The position numbers and the translations under genes are program-made. From Candidatus Geothrix odensensis (GTDB lineage Bacteria; Acidobacteriota; Holophagae; Holophagales; Holophagaceae): a DNA stretch of 49,172 nucleotides. Of the stretch, positions 34,518 to 42,364 are shown in pieces (position 1 is the stretch's first letter; each line of letters starts with the position of its first letter). The notes beneath the pieces are model-generated. The model had not been told where the DNA came from. It searched no databases and was given only the letters and a program-made list of their open reading frames with translations. Location: contig JADKCH010000022.1 in assembly GCA_016714685.1 (NCBI GenBank), positions 1-49,172 on the forward strand, given 5' to 3'.

Positions 34518-36281
34518 ATGTCCCAGATGATCAGCCTCAAGATCGACGGCGAATCCATCCTCGTGCCCGCGGGCACCACGGTGATGGATGCGGCCGAGCA
34601 GATCGGCATCCACATCCCCCGCCTCTGCTACCACCCGGACCTCAGCCTCGAGGGCAACTGCCGGGTTTGCGTGGTGGCCGTGGAGGGCTTCGACCACGGC
34701 CTGGCCTCCTGCGCCACCACGGCCTGGGAGGGCATGGAGGTGCAGACCAACAGCCCCATGATCCGCCAGGCCCGCCGCGACATCGTGGAGCTGCTGCTGG
34801 ACAATCATCCCAAGGACTGCCAGACCTGCGACCGCGACGGCAACTGCGAGCTGCAGAACCTCTCGTACCGCATGGGCGTCCGCGAGCGGCTCTTCGAGGG
34901 GAAACGCAAGCAATTCCCCATCGACGATGCCGGGGCCTCCGTGGTGCGCAACGCCGAGAAGTGCATCCTCTGCGGTCGCTGCATCCGCGTCTGCGGCGAG
35001 GTGCAGGGCGTGTTCAACCTCAGCCAGCACGGCCGGGGCTTCACCACCGTGGTGGGTCCGGCCAACCTCGCCCCCATGGACGAGAGCGCCTGCATCCAGT
35101 GCGGCCAGTGCGTGAGCGTCTGCCCCACGGCCGCCTTCCTGGAGCAGGACCACACGGAGCGGGTGTGGAAGGCCCTGGGCCACCGCCGCTCGGAAAAGCA
35201 CGTGGTGGTGACCACGGCTCCCGCGATCCGCGCCGCCCTGGGTGAGGCCTTCGGTCTGCCCATGGGCACGCCGGTCACGGGGAAGATGGTCACGGCCCTG
35301 CGCCGCATGGGCTTCGACGCCATCTTCGACGTCAACTTCAGCGCGGATCTCACCATCATGGAGGAGGCCCACGAGCTGCTGAAACGCCTGGAGGGGGGCG
35401 GCCCCCTGCCCCTGCTCACCTCCTGCAGCCCCGGCTGGGTCAGCTTCCTGGAGAAGTTCTACCCGGAGATGATCCCCCACATGTCGAGCTGCAAGAGCCC
35501 GATGCAGATGCAGTCCACCCTCATCAAGACCTACTACGCGCAGCAGAAGGGGCTCGATCCCAAGGACATCTATGTGGTGTCAGTGATGCCCTGCGTGGCC
35601 AAGAAGTTCGAGGCCGCCCGCCCCGAGCACGTGCTGGACGGCAGGCCCACCACGGACGCGGTCATCACCACCCGCGAGCTGGCGCAGATGATCAAGTCCT
35701 ACGGCATCGACTTCCACCGCCTGCCCGACAGCGACTTCGACCACCCGCTGGGCACCTCCTCCGGGGCCGGCGACATCTTCGGCGCCACGGGCGGGGTCAT
35801 GGAGGCCGCCCTGCGCACCGCGGCCTTCAAGCTGACGGGACAGAACCTCGGCAACGTGGACCTCACCATGGTCCGCAGTGCCGACGGCTCGATCCGGGAG
35901 GCCTCCATCAACCTGGCCGGCAAGACCCTCAATGTCGCCGTGGCTGATGGCCTCCAGAACGCGAAAGTCCTGCTCGACGCGGTCAAGCGCGGCGAGAAGG
36001 AGTACCACCTCATCGAGATCATGGCCTGCCCCGGCGGCTGCATCTGCGGCGGCGGCCAGCCCTACCCACCCATCGGCAGCTACACCCTGAACCGTGGCCT
36101 GGCCCAGGCCCGCGCCAAGGCCCTGTACAGCATCGACTCGGCCAAGACCCTGCGCTGCAGCCACGACAACCCCGACATCCAGAAGCTGTACGCCGACTTC
36201 CTCGGCGAGCCCCTGGGGCCCAGGTCCCATGAGCTGCTCCACACGCACTACACCGCCCGCACCCCCCGGGGGATCCGATGA
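34518..36281 (+). CDS. hydA: [FeFe] hydrogenase catalytic subunit HydA
   Basis: The H2-evolving or H2-oxidising subunit, 587 residues. Clusters in order: a [2Fe-2S] (C37, C48, C51, C65), a His-ligated [4Fe-4S] (H97, C101, C104, C110), and two [4Fe-4S] (C149, C152, C155, C159; C192, C195, C198, C202). The H-cluster domain has L1 T-S-C-S-P-G-W (301-307), L2 M-P-C-V-A-K-K-F-E (from 357) and L3 M-A-C-P-G-G-C-I-C-G-G-G-Q-P (from 502). L1 has serine where many enzymes have a second cysteine, and an extra cysteine lies at 325. With HydB and HydC it fits the trimeric, electron-bifurcating type that uses NAD(H) and ferredoxin. Its stop overlaps hydC (ATGA). Confidence 0.95.
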   Translation: MSQMISLKIDGESILVPAGTTVMDAAEQIGIHIPRLCYHPDLSLEGNCRVCVVAVEGFDHGLASCATTAWEGMEVQTNSPMIRQARRDIVELLLDNHPKDCQTCDRDGNCELQNLSYRMGVRERLFEGKRKQFPIDDAGASVVRNAEKCILCGRCIRVCGEVQGVFNLSQHGRGFTTVVGPANLAPMDESACIQCGQCVSVCPTAAFLEQDHTERVWKALGHRRSEKHVVVTTAPAIRAALGEAFGLPMGTPVTGKMVTALRRMGFDAIFDVNFSADLTIMEEAHELLKRLEGGGPLPLLTSCSPGWVSFLEKFYPEMIPHMSSCKSPMQMQSTLIKTYYAQQKGLDPKDIYVVSVMPCVAKKFEAARPEHVLDGRPTTDAVITTRELAQMIKSYGIDFHRLPDSDFDHPLGTSSGAGDIFGATGGVMEAALRTAAFKLTGQNLGNVDLTMVRSADGSIREASINLAGKTLNVAVADGLQNAKVLLDAVKRGEKEYHLIEIMACPGGCICGGGQPYPPIGSYTLNRGLAQARAKALYSIDSAKTLRCSHDNPDIQKLYADFLGEPLGPRSHELLHTHYTARTPRGIR

Positions 36282-36850
36282 GCGCCTGCTGCCACGCCAC
36301 CCACGACAACTGGCCCGAGCTGGAGCGCGGCTACCGCGCCATGCTGCCCGAGGATGTCCTCGCCTTCATCGATGCGAACATGCAGCAGGAGCGCAGCGAG
36401 AGCATGCTCATCGCCACGCTTCACATGGTGCAGGCCCACTTCGGCCACCTGGGGCCCGGCCATCTCGAGGCCGTCGCCCAGCTCATGCAGGTCCCCCTGG
36501 CCAAGGTCACGGGGGTGGCGACCTTCTACCACTACTTCCGCCTCCAGCCCCGGGGGAAGTACCTCATCAACGTGTGCCTCGGCACCGCCTGCTACGTGAA
36601 GGGGGCGGAGAAGCTGGCACAGAAGCTCACCGACGAGCTGGGCATCCGCTTCGGCGAGACCAGCAAGGACGGCATCTTCAGCCTGGAGAGCACCCGCTGC
36701 GTCGGCACCTGTGGTCTAGCCCCCGTGGTGATGATCGGCGATGAGGTCCACGGCCCGCTCACCCCCAGCCAGGTGCCTCGGCTGCTCGAGAGCTACCTTG
36801 CCCGGGCCGCCGAGGAAGTCGCTGGCGCATCGTCGGGTGAGATCCGGTAA
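36278..36850 (+). CDS. hydC: NAD-linked [FeFe] hydrogenase subunit HydC (NuoE-like)
   Basis: The small [2Fe-2S] thioredoxin-like subunit that passes electrons between HydB and HydA; 190 residues. The N-terminal helical bundle contains V-T-G-V-A-T-F-Y-H-Y-F, the usual NuoE signature. The cluster ligands are C100, C105, C141 and C145 (C-x4-C and C-x3-C). The N-terminus has an unusual C-C-H stretch (residues 4-6). It is the last gene of the hyd operon. Its final 58 bases overlap the 3' end of a membrane-protein gene on the other strand. Confidence 0.93.
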   Translation: MSACCHATHDNWPELERGYRAMLPEDVLAFIDANMQQERSESMLIATLHMVQAHFGHLGPGHLEAVAQLMQVPLAKVTGVATFYHYFRLQPRGKYLINVCLGTACYVKGAEKLAQKLTDELGIRFGETSKDGIFSLESTRCVGTCGLAPVVMIGDEVHGPLTPSQVPRLLESYLARAAEEVAGASSGEIR

Positions 36851-37281
36851 TCCGGCACCCTCGCCCTGAGCACCCGGCAGGACATGGCCAGGAGCACGCT
36901 GTAGAAGGGGGCCACCAGCGTGGCCGCGAACTTGATGCCCAGGCTGCGCAGGTCCGAGCCCAGGAAGGAGAAGGTCACGATCAGCCCCGCGAAGAAGGCG
37001 ATGACTCCGCCGAAATAGATGAAGGACTCCAGGTGCCTCCAGACCTTCTCGGAGGCCGCGTTCGACGGGGAGGAAGCCGAAGGGTCGAAGGCGTCCCGGA
37101 AGGCCCGCCTGAAGGCTTCCCAGGGGTGCGCCGAGAGCGCCGCCACCAGCGGCACCACCAGCACGAACACCACCGCCATGGTGGCCGGGTGCAGCCAGGT
37201 GGTGGCCCGGCCGCCGATCATGGCGACGGCCAGCATGACGGCAAGCACGAGGGCGATCTGACCAACCAGGAACCGGGCCAT
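36793..37281 (-). CDS. Hypothetical multi-pass membrane protein
   Basis: A 162-residue protein with about four hydrophobic helices (5-22, 32-50, 88-106 and 113-135) and a hydrophilic C-terminus. The segment W-L-H-P-A-T-M-A-V-V-F with a following pre-helical F-R-R-A-F-R-D-A-F faintly recalls the N-terminal part of MotA-type stator proteins, but the match is weak and no function is assigned. GGGAGG precedes the ATG by five bases, which supports a real gene. The 3' end runs into hydC on the other strand by 58 bp. It is the last member of the minus-strand run that begins with typA. Confidence 0.7.
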   Translation of the reverse strand: MARFLVGQIALVLAVMLAVAMIGGRATTWLHPATMAVVFVLVVPLVAALSAHPWEAFRRAFRDAFDPSASSPSNAASEKVWRHLESFIYFGGVIAFFAGLIVTFSFLGSDLRSLGIKFAATLVAPFYSVLLAMSCRVLRARVPDYRISPDDAPATSSAARAR

Positions 37282-37359
37282 GGCAGCCTCCCATGTCCGG
37301 CATTTCGGCAGGCCATGGGACCGACTTGAACCAGCGGGGGACTGGCGGAAGGGATCGCC

Positions 37360-38216
37360 TCAGAGGTCGGAGGCCATCCGGTACAGATCGGAGGCGGACA
37401 CACCCAGGTGCTTGGCCAGGGGCTTCACCGCCTCGCGCTGGGTCAGGCCGCCTTCGCGCGCGGCCAGGAGGAAGGTGCGGGCCCAGTCGGGCAGGGCCTT
37501 GCCATCGAAGGCCGGCTCCACCTCGGTCACCGTCCGCTTGGCACTGGCCCCGGCCAGCACGAGCACCATCTCGCCCCGGTCCTCGCGGCCCAGCTGCACC
37601 TTCACCTGCGTGGGCGTCCCTCGTACCAGGTCTCGTGCAGCTTGGTCAGCTCCCGGCCCAGGGCGATCTCGCGGCCGGGCAGCAGCTCCTCGAGATCCGA
37701 CAGCGTCTCGTGGATGCGGTGGGGCGTCTCGAAGACCACCACCGTCTCCTCCTCGGCGCCGAGCTTCTTCAGCATGGTCTTCCGCGGTTCACTGCGGTTG
37801 GGCAGGTAGCCCCAGAAGCTGAAGGCGTGGCAGGGCAGACCCGAGGCCACCACGGCCAGCAGCACAGCGGAGGCGCCGGGCAGCACCGTAACCTTGGCGC
37901 CCGCGGCGCGCGCCACCCGGGCGATCTCGAAGCCCGGGTCATTGATGCCGGGCATGCCTGCGTCGCTGCAGTAGGCCACAGTGCGGCCCGAGCCCAGCTC
38001 GAGGCCCAGGCGCTCGAAGGCGGCGGCGCTGGCGTGGTCATCGAAGCGCAGCAGAGGCTTGTCGATCTCCAGGTGCTTCAGCAGGCCGCCGGTGCGCCGC
38101 GTATCCTCACAGGCCACCAGGTCGGCCCCGGCCAGGGCCTCCTTCGCGCGATCCGTGAGATCGCCGAGGTTGCCAATGGGGGTGGGGACGAGGATTAGGT
38201 GGCCGGTCATAGCCAT
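37360..38216 (-). CDS. rsmI: 16S rRNA 2'-O-methyltransferase RsmI, with an apparent -1 frameshift
   Basis: RsmI methylates the ribose of C1402 in 16S rRNA with S-adenosylmethionine. The first frame starts M-T-G-H-L-I-L-V-P-T-P-I-G-N-L-G-D and carries the family motifs A-C-E-D-T-R-R-T, Y-C-S-D-A-G-M-P-G-I-N-D-P-G and V-V-F-E-T-P-H-R-I, up to L-T-K-L-H-E-T-W-Y-E-G. The second frame continues T-P-T-Q-V-K-V and G-E-M-V-L-V-L-A-G, with a C-terminal helix-turn-helix-like end. The break is in the C run at 37618-37620; one more base restores 285 residues, normal for RsmI. Start at 38216 or 38210 (two ATGs in frame); the former is slightly nearer a GAGGG. Probably a sequencing error. Confidence 0.88.
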
Positions 38217-38339
38217 CCAGTCTGGCAGCCCTCGATCGGACGCGACATTCAGTCGCGTCCTCCCACTCAGCCTGCGCTCACGCTTGGCTTCGGGGAGAGG
38301 GGCCCCCGGTGGCCGACCATGATGCATCCAGTCTGGCAG
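38214..38339 (-). repeat. rsmI leader: 15-bp direct repeat and a 9-bp hairpin
   Basis: CATCCAGTCTGGCAG occurs at 38214-38228, where it contains the rsmI start codon, and again at 38325-38339. Between the copies lies a perfect hairpin GGACGCGAC-ATTCA-GTCGCGTCC (38238-38260). No T run follows on either strand, so it is not a classical terminator. The repeat duplicates the initiation region of rsmI, and the frame between the copies is open. It may be a small insertion with a target duplication or a leader structure. Confidence 0.5.
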
Positions 38340-38374
38340 GCCAGTGGCCGGAAGAGTTCGCGGGAGTGGCCGGA

Positions 38375-39535
38375 TCACTCCTCGTCATCATAGGATCCAC
38401 CTGCCGCAGGCAGCACCGGGCCGCGGCCCCTGGGGGGGACCTTGGGGGCCTGCAGCTGCATGGGCTGCCAGGGCTGGGGCTCGGAGGGCTGGCGCCGGGC
38501 GGGCTTCTGGACCGGGGCCCGCTCCTCGGGCGCACCCTCGGGCAGGTGCCACACGAGGACCGGCGGATCCAGGGTCTCGCTCTCAGCCAGGGCGGCGTCC
38601 AGGCGGGGCTGGCAGGCAACCAGGCCCTGGCCTTCACGACCGGGCAACCACAGAGTGGCGCCCATGGGCACGCCACCCAGCTGCATGCGGAGCCGGAGCA
38701 GGAGGATGTGGGCCACGCTGCGCGGGGTGCGCTGGAAGATGACCAGGAAGCGGCCGGGTCCAGCCCGCACCACCAGATCCCCGGCCCGCACGCCCTCGGC
38801 GGCCTTGAGCAGCCGGGCCGCGTCCTTGCGGCCCCGCAGGCCCAGGTGGAACTCGGCCACCACGAGGCTCTCGGGCCGCTGGTCCGAGCCCAACAGGGCC
38901 CGCTGCCAGACCTCCAGGTAGCGCAGGTTGGGCAAGTCGGTCTCCGCATCCCGGATGGAGCTGTCCTCCATGACGGCCCGGGTGATGGCCAGAGACTCCT
39001 CCAGGCGGTGGAGGGAGAGCTTCAGGTCTTCGATCTCCACCACTCGGCCCATGAAGCCCGCCACCGCGTCCAGCAGGGCGAACTCGGCGCGGGGGAAGGT
39101 CCGGGGCTCGGAGAAAAAGGCGAAGAGCAGGGCCTTCACGCCCTTGCCCTGGCGCAAGGCGCAGCCCAGGGCGGCGCGATGGGGGATGGCCCCCCGATCC
39201 ACCAGAAAGGGTAGGTGGGGCCCCTCGTCCATGTCCTTCACCACCAGGATCCGGTCGGGATTCTCCACCAGCCAATGGCAGAAGGAGGGCACCGCCGCGG
39301 GCGCCTCCTCATCTTCCAGCTCCGGGTGCCACCAGCGGGTCTCGGGCAGGTCGCCATTCAGCATGACGAGGGTGGTCTGGGCCGCCCCCAGGTGGGCCGC
39401 CAGCAGTTCCAGGCAGCGGGCCAGGAAGAAGGGATCGCCCGCGCCGCCGGACTGGTTGAGCACCCGCATGGCCTCCGCCAGACGTTCCAGAGAACCGCTC
39501 CCGGACTGGAAGCGCTTCGCGTACCGGTGCTTCAA
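38375..39535 (-). CDS. GAF domain protein with a degenerate GGDEF domain
   Basis: A cytoplasmic protein of about 386 residues. The first 200 residues form a GAF-like sensor domain (from L-N-Q-S-G-G to about M-G-R-V-V-E-I-E-D), followed by a short coiled coil. Next comes a segment that aligns with the start of a GGDEF domain (D-A-E-T-D-L-P-N-L-R-Y). The catalytic loop reads A-G-P-G-R-F in place of G-G-D-E-F, so cyclic-di-GMP synthesis is not expected. The C-terminus (about 60 residues) is Pro/Arg-rich. No ATG precedes the domain; a TTG at 39535 is used, with a GTG at 39550 as an alternative. It lies between rsmI and a DUF218 gene on one strand. Confidence 0.75.
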   Translation of the reverse strand: MKHRYAKRFQSGSGSLERLAEAMRVLNQSGGAGDPFFLARCLELLAAHLGAAQTTLVMLNGDLPETRWWHPELEDEEAPAAVPSFCHWLVENPDRILVVKDMDEGPHLPFLVDRGAIPHRAALGCALRQGKGVKALLFAFFSEPRTFPRAEFALLDAVAGFMGRVVEIEDLKLSLHRLEESLAITRAVMEDSSIRDAETDLPNLRYLEVWQRALLGSDQRPESLVVAEFHLGLRGRKDAARLLKAAEGVRAGDLVVRAGPGRFLVIFQRTPRSVAHILLLRLRMQLGGVPMGATLWLPGREGQGLVACQPRLDAALAESETLDPPVLVWHLPEGAPEERAPVQKPARRQPSEPQPWQPMQLQAPKVPPRGRGPVLPAAGGSYDDEE

Positions 39536-39629
39536 ACGCTGGAGCCCCACCCTTCCCCCATGCCTTTCCTTGTGGCCTGCCCCCCTCGTTTCGGCCCCGG
39601 GCCCGCCCGGGATGAACTCCGGCCGGGCG

Positions 39630-40325
39630 TCAGGTGACGCGCTCCAACTGCGCGCGCCGCCCGATGAGGCGGCTGTAGAGCATGCCCGTGTGGTACCAGT
39701 GCAGGAGGAAACCTTCCAGGACCGCCCGTCGCCACCAGCCCAGGGAGCCGCGCGCGGGTGGGGCCTCGGCTGCGGGACAGCAGCGCACCTCCAGCTGCAG
39801 CCCAAGGGCCGTGGCCTTGGCCCGGGCGAGGTGGAGGGGGTCCGAGACCACCAGCAGGGTCCGCCAACCCTCCGCCCGCAATCGGGAGCGGACGTTGAAC
39901 AGGTTCTCCAGCGTGTGCTGGCTGCGGTCCTCCAGGTGAATCACGGTGCCCGGCAGGCCCCTGGCCAGCAGCCATTCCCGGCCCGCCTCGGCCTCGCTGC
40001 GGGAGGCCCTGGCCGTGGTACCGCCGGCCACGAAGATCCTGGGGGCCAGGCCCTCCCGCCAGAGGGACACGGCCCGGGCCAGCCGGGCCTCGAAGACCGG
40101 CGTAAGCCGGTCTTCATCCAGCTGTCGGCCCAGCACCAGGATGGCGTCCGCAGCTCCGGGCTCCTCCCCTGGCACCGCGCGCAGTACCTGCCGGAGCCGG
40201 TAGAGCCAGGGCAGTCCGCCCAGGCCCAGCGTCGTCAGGATCGCCAGCCCCAGCGAAGCCGCCCCACCTGGACCGAGCTTCTGGATGAAGCTGGCGCGAG
40301 GCGGGGCGTGGTAGGGCGGGGTCAT
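39630..40325 (-). CDS. YdcF-like (DUF218) membrane protein
   Basis: A 231-residue protein with one N-terminal membrane segment (about 22-40) and a DUF218/YdcF domain. Visible motifs are A-D-A-I-L-V-L-G (start of the domain, about residue 59), I-F-V-A-G-G, E-D-R-S-Q-H-T-L-E-N and L-V-V-S-D-P-L-H-L-A-R-A, all typical. Relatives include SanA and ElyC, linked to envelope integrity; the biochemical role is unknown. It starts 11 bp after typA ends, with the same orientation, so it is probably in the typA transcript. Confidence 0.87.
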   Translation of the reverse strand: MTPPYHAPPRASFIQKLGPGGAASLGLAILTTLGLGGLPWLYRLRQVLRAVPGEEPGAADAILVLGRQLDEDRLTPVFEARLARAVSLWREGLAPRIFVAGGTTARASRSEAEAGREWLLARGLPGTVIHLEDRSQHTLENLFNVRSRLRAEGWRTLLVVSDPLHLARAKATALGLQLEVRCCPAAEAPPARGSLGWWRRAVLEGFLLHWYHTGMLYSRLIGRRAQLERVT

Positions 40326-40336
40326 GGGCCTGGAAT

Positions 40337-42163
40337 CTAGGCGTCGGCGCGCTTCTCGGATTTCTTCCGCTCGTTGGTGTCCAGCACCCGCTTGCGCATG
40401 CGGATGAAGTTCGGGGTGACCTCCACCAGTTCGTCGGCCTCGATGTATTCCAGGGCCTGCTCCAGGGTGTGCTCCCGCGGCGGGGTGAGGCGGGTGGCCT
40501 CGTCGCTGCCGCTGGCGCGCATGTTGGAAAGCTTCTTGCCCTTGGCCACGTTCACCACCAGGTCATTCTCGCGGGCGTGCTCGCCCACGATCATGCCCTC
40601 GTAGCACTTGGTGCCCGGGTGGATGAAGATGACGCCGCGCTCCTCCAGGTTCATGAGCGCGAAGCCCACGGACTCGCACTGCTCCATGCTGATGAGCACG
40701 CCATTCTTGCGGCCCGGCAGGTCGCCCTTGTGGGGGCCGTAGTGGCTGAAGAGGCTGTGGATGATGCCCTCGCCCCGGGTGTCGGTCATGAACTCGCTGC
40801 GGAAGCCGATGAGGCCGCGGCTGGGGATCTTGAAGTGGAGGCGCAGGCGCCCGCCCTCGTTGCCCATGTCCTGCATCTCGGCCTTGCGGTTGCCCATGTG
40901 CTCCATGGTCACGCCCATGTAGGCCTCGGGGATGTCGATGGTGACGTCCTCGTAGGGTTCCAGCTTCTCGCCAGTGACGGGATCCACGTGCAGGATCACC
41001 TCGGGGCGGCTCACGCAGAGCTCGAAGCCCTCGCGGCGCATGGTCTCGATGAGCACGGAGAGGTGCAACTCGCCACGGCCACTCACTTTGAAGGAATCGG
41101 GGCTGTCCGTGTCCTCCACCCGCAGGGCCACGTTGTGCTGGAGCTCCTTCTGCAGACGCTCGCGGATGCGGCGGCTCTGGACGTGCTTGCCGTCCTGGCC
41201 GGCGAAGGGGCCCGCGTTCACCATGAACATCATGGAGATGGTGGGCTCGTCGATGTCCACATAGGCCAGGGCCCGGGGGTTGGAGGCGTCCGCGATGGTC
41301 TCGCCCACCCGGATGTCGGCGATGCCGGCGATGGCGACGATCTCGCCGGCGCTGGCCTCCGTGAGGTTGACCCGCGTGAGGCCCTCGAAGCCGTAGAGCT
41401 GGGTGATCTTCTGCTGCTGGATGGTGCCATCGCGCTTGATGAGCGCCACGCTGTCCCCCACGTGTATGCGGCCATTCACGATGCGGCCGATGCCGATCTG
41501 GCCCACGAAGTCGCTCCAGTCCATGAGCGTGACCAGCATCTGCAGCGGCGCTTCGGGGCTGCCGGTGGGGTGGGGGCAGTGCTTGACGATGGCGTCGAAG
41601 AGCGGATCCAGGGTCTCGCTGGCATCATTCATGTCCAGCATGGCGTAGCCCATCTTGGCGCTGGCGAAGACGCAGGGGAAGTCCAGCTGCTCCTCGGTGG
41701 CGCCCAGCTCGATAAGCAGCTCGAAGACCTGATCCTGCGACCAGACGGGGCGCGCGCCGGGGCGATCCACCTTGTTGATGACCACGATGGGACGCAGGCC
41801 CAGGGCCAGGGCCTTGCGGGTGACGAACTTGGTCTGGGGCATGGGGCCGTCGAAGGCGTCCACCACCAGCAGTACGGAGTCCACCATGCTCAGCACGCGC
41901 TCAACCTCGCCGCCGAAGTCGGCGTGGCCGGGGGTGTCCACGATGTTGAAGCGGTAGCCGCCCCAGTGCAGGGAGGTCGTCTTGGCCAGGATGGTGATCC
42001 CGCGTTCCCGCTCCTGGTCATTGCTGTCCATGGCCCGTTCCTGGACCCGCTGGTTGTCCCGGAACATGTGGGCGCCCTTGAAGAGGGCGTCCACGAGGGT
42101 GGTCTTGCCGTGATCAACGTGGGCGATGATGGCAAGGTTGCGGATCTTTTCGAGAGGCGTCAT
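40337..42163 (-). CDS. typA: Translational GTPase TypA/BipA
   Basis: A ribosome-associated GTPase of the EF-G type that assists 50S assembly and growth under stress. At 608 residues it has the normal length. The G domain has A-H-V-D-H-G-K-T-T (P-loop, residues 14-22), R-G-I-T-I-L, D-T-P-G-H-A-D-F and N-K-V-D. Domain II and the EF-G-like domains III and V follow, with the BipA-specific C-terminal domain marked by G-T-K-C-Y-E-G-M-I-V-G-E-H and L-T-P-P-R-E-H-T-L-E-Q-A-L. It heads a minus-strand run of five genes. The upstream gap shared with pilT contains a long inverted repeat. Confidence 0.96.
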   Translation of the reverse strand: MTPLEKIRNLAIIAHVDHGKTTLVDALFKGAHMFRDNQRVQERAMDSNDQERERGITILAKTTSLHWGGYRFNIVDTPGHADFGGEVERVLSMVDSVLLVVDAFDGPMPQTKFVTRKALALGLRPIVVINKVDRPGARPVWSQDQVFELLIELGATEEQLDFPCVFASAKMGYAMLDMNDASETLDPLFDAIVKHCPHPTGSPEAPLQMLVTLMDWSDFVGQIGIGRIVNGRIHVGDSVALIKRDGTIQQQKITQLYGFEGLTRVNLTEASAGEIVAIAGIADIRVGETIADASNPRALAYVDIDEPTISMMFMVNAGPFAGQDGKHVQSRRIRERLQKELQHNVALRVEDTDSPDSFKVSGRGELHLSVLIETMRREGFELCVSRPEVILHVDPVTGEKLEPYEDVTIDIPEAYMGVTMEHMGNRKAEMQDMGNEGGRLRLHFKIPSRGLIGFRSEFMTDTRGEGIIHSLFSHYGPHKGDLPGRKNGVLISMEQCESVGFALMNLEERGVIFIHPGTKCYEGMIVGEHARENDLVVNVAKGKKLSNMRASGSDEATRLTPPREHTLEQALEYIEADELVEVTPNFIRMRKRVLDTNERKKSEKRADA

Positions 42164-42208
42164 CAGCAGTCCTGGTCGGGCCCAGGCACAGGCCGGGCAG
42201 AACCCTCG

Positions 42209-42214
42209 ATTTTA
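42209..42214 (-). promoter_or_regulatory. Putative -10 box of typA
   Basis: TAAAAT on the minus strand, 46 bp before the typA ATG, matches the sigma-70 -10 consensus at five of six positions and is the only A/T-rich stretch of this gap. No good -35 box is visible at the proper distance. Confidence 0.3.
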
Positions 42215-42249
42215 CCAGAGATGGCCACCATTTCCGAGCCAGAATCCGT

Positions 42250-42304
42250 AGGATCCTGTCCAGGCACTGGAACGCCTCGCGCTCGAATGCCTGGACAGGA
42301 TCCT
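42250..42304. repeat. 17-bp perfect inverted repeat (REP-like hairpin)
   Basis: AGGATCCTGTCCAGGCA at 42250-42266 is followed after 21 bases by its exact reverse complement at 42288-42304. On the minus strand the element is preceded by GGGGTC. It lies between the divergent genes typA and pilT, where no terminator is needed. The form recalls REP elements mobilised by RAYT transposases, but no such transposase is in the window. A weak -10 (TAAGAT, 42333-42338) for pilT follows it. Confidence 0.75.
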
Positions 42305-42364
42305 GACCCCTTCCATTGTCGCGGCAGGGGTCTAAGATAAGCGGACCCTCCCCGGGAGAACTCC

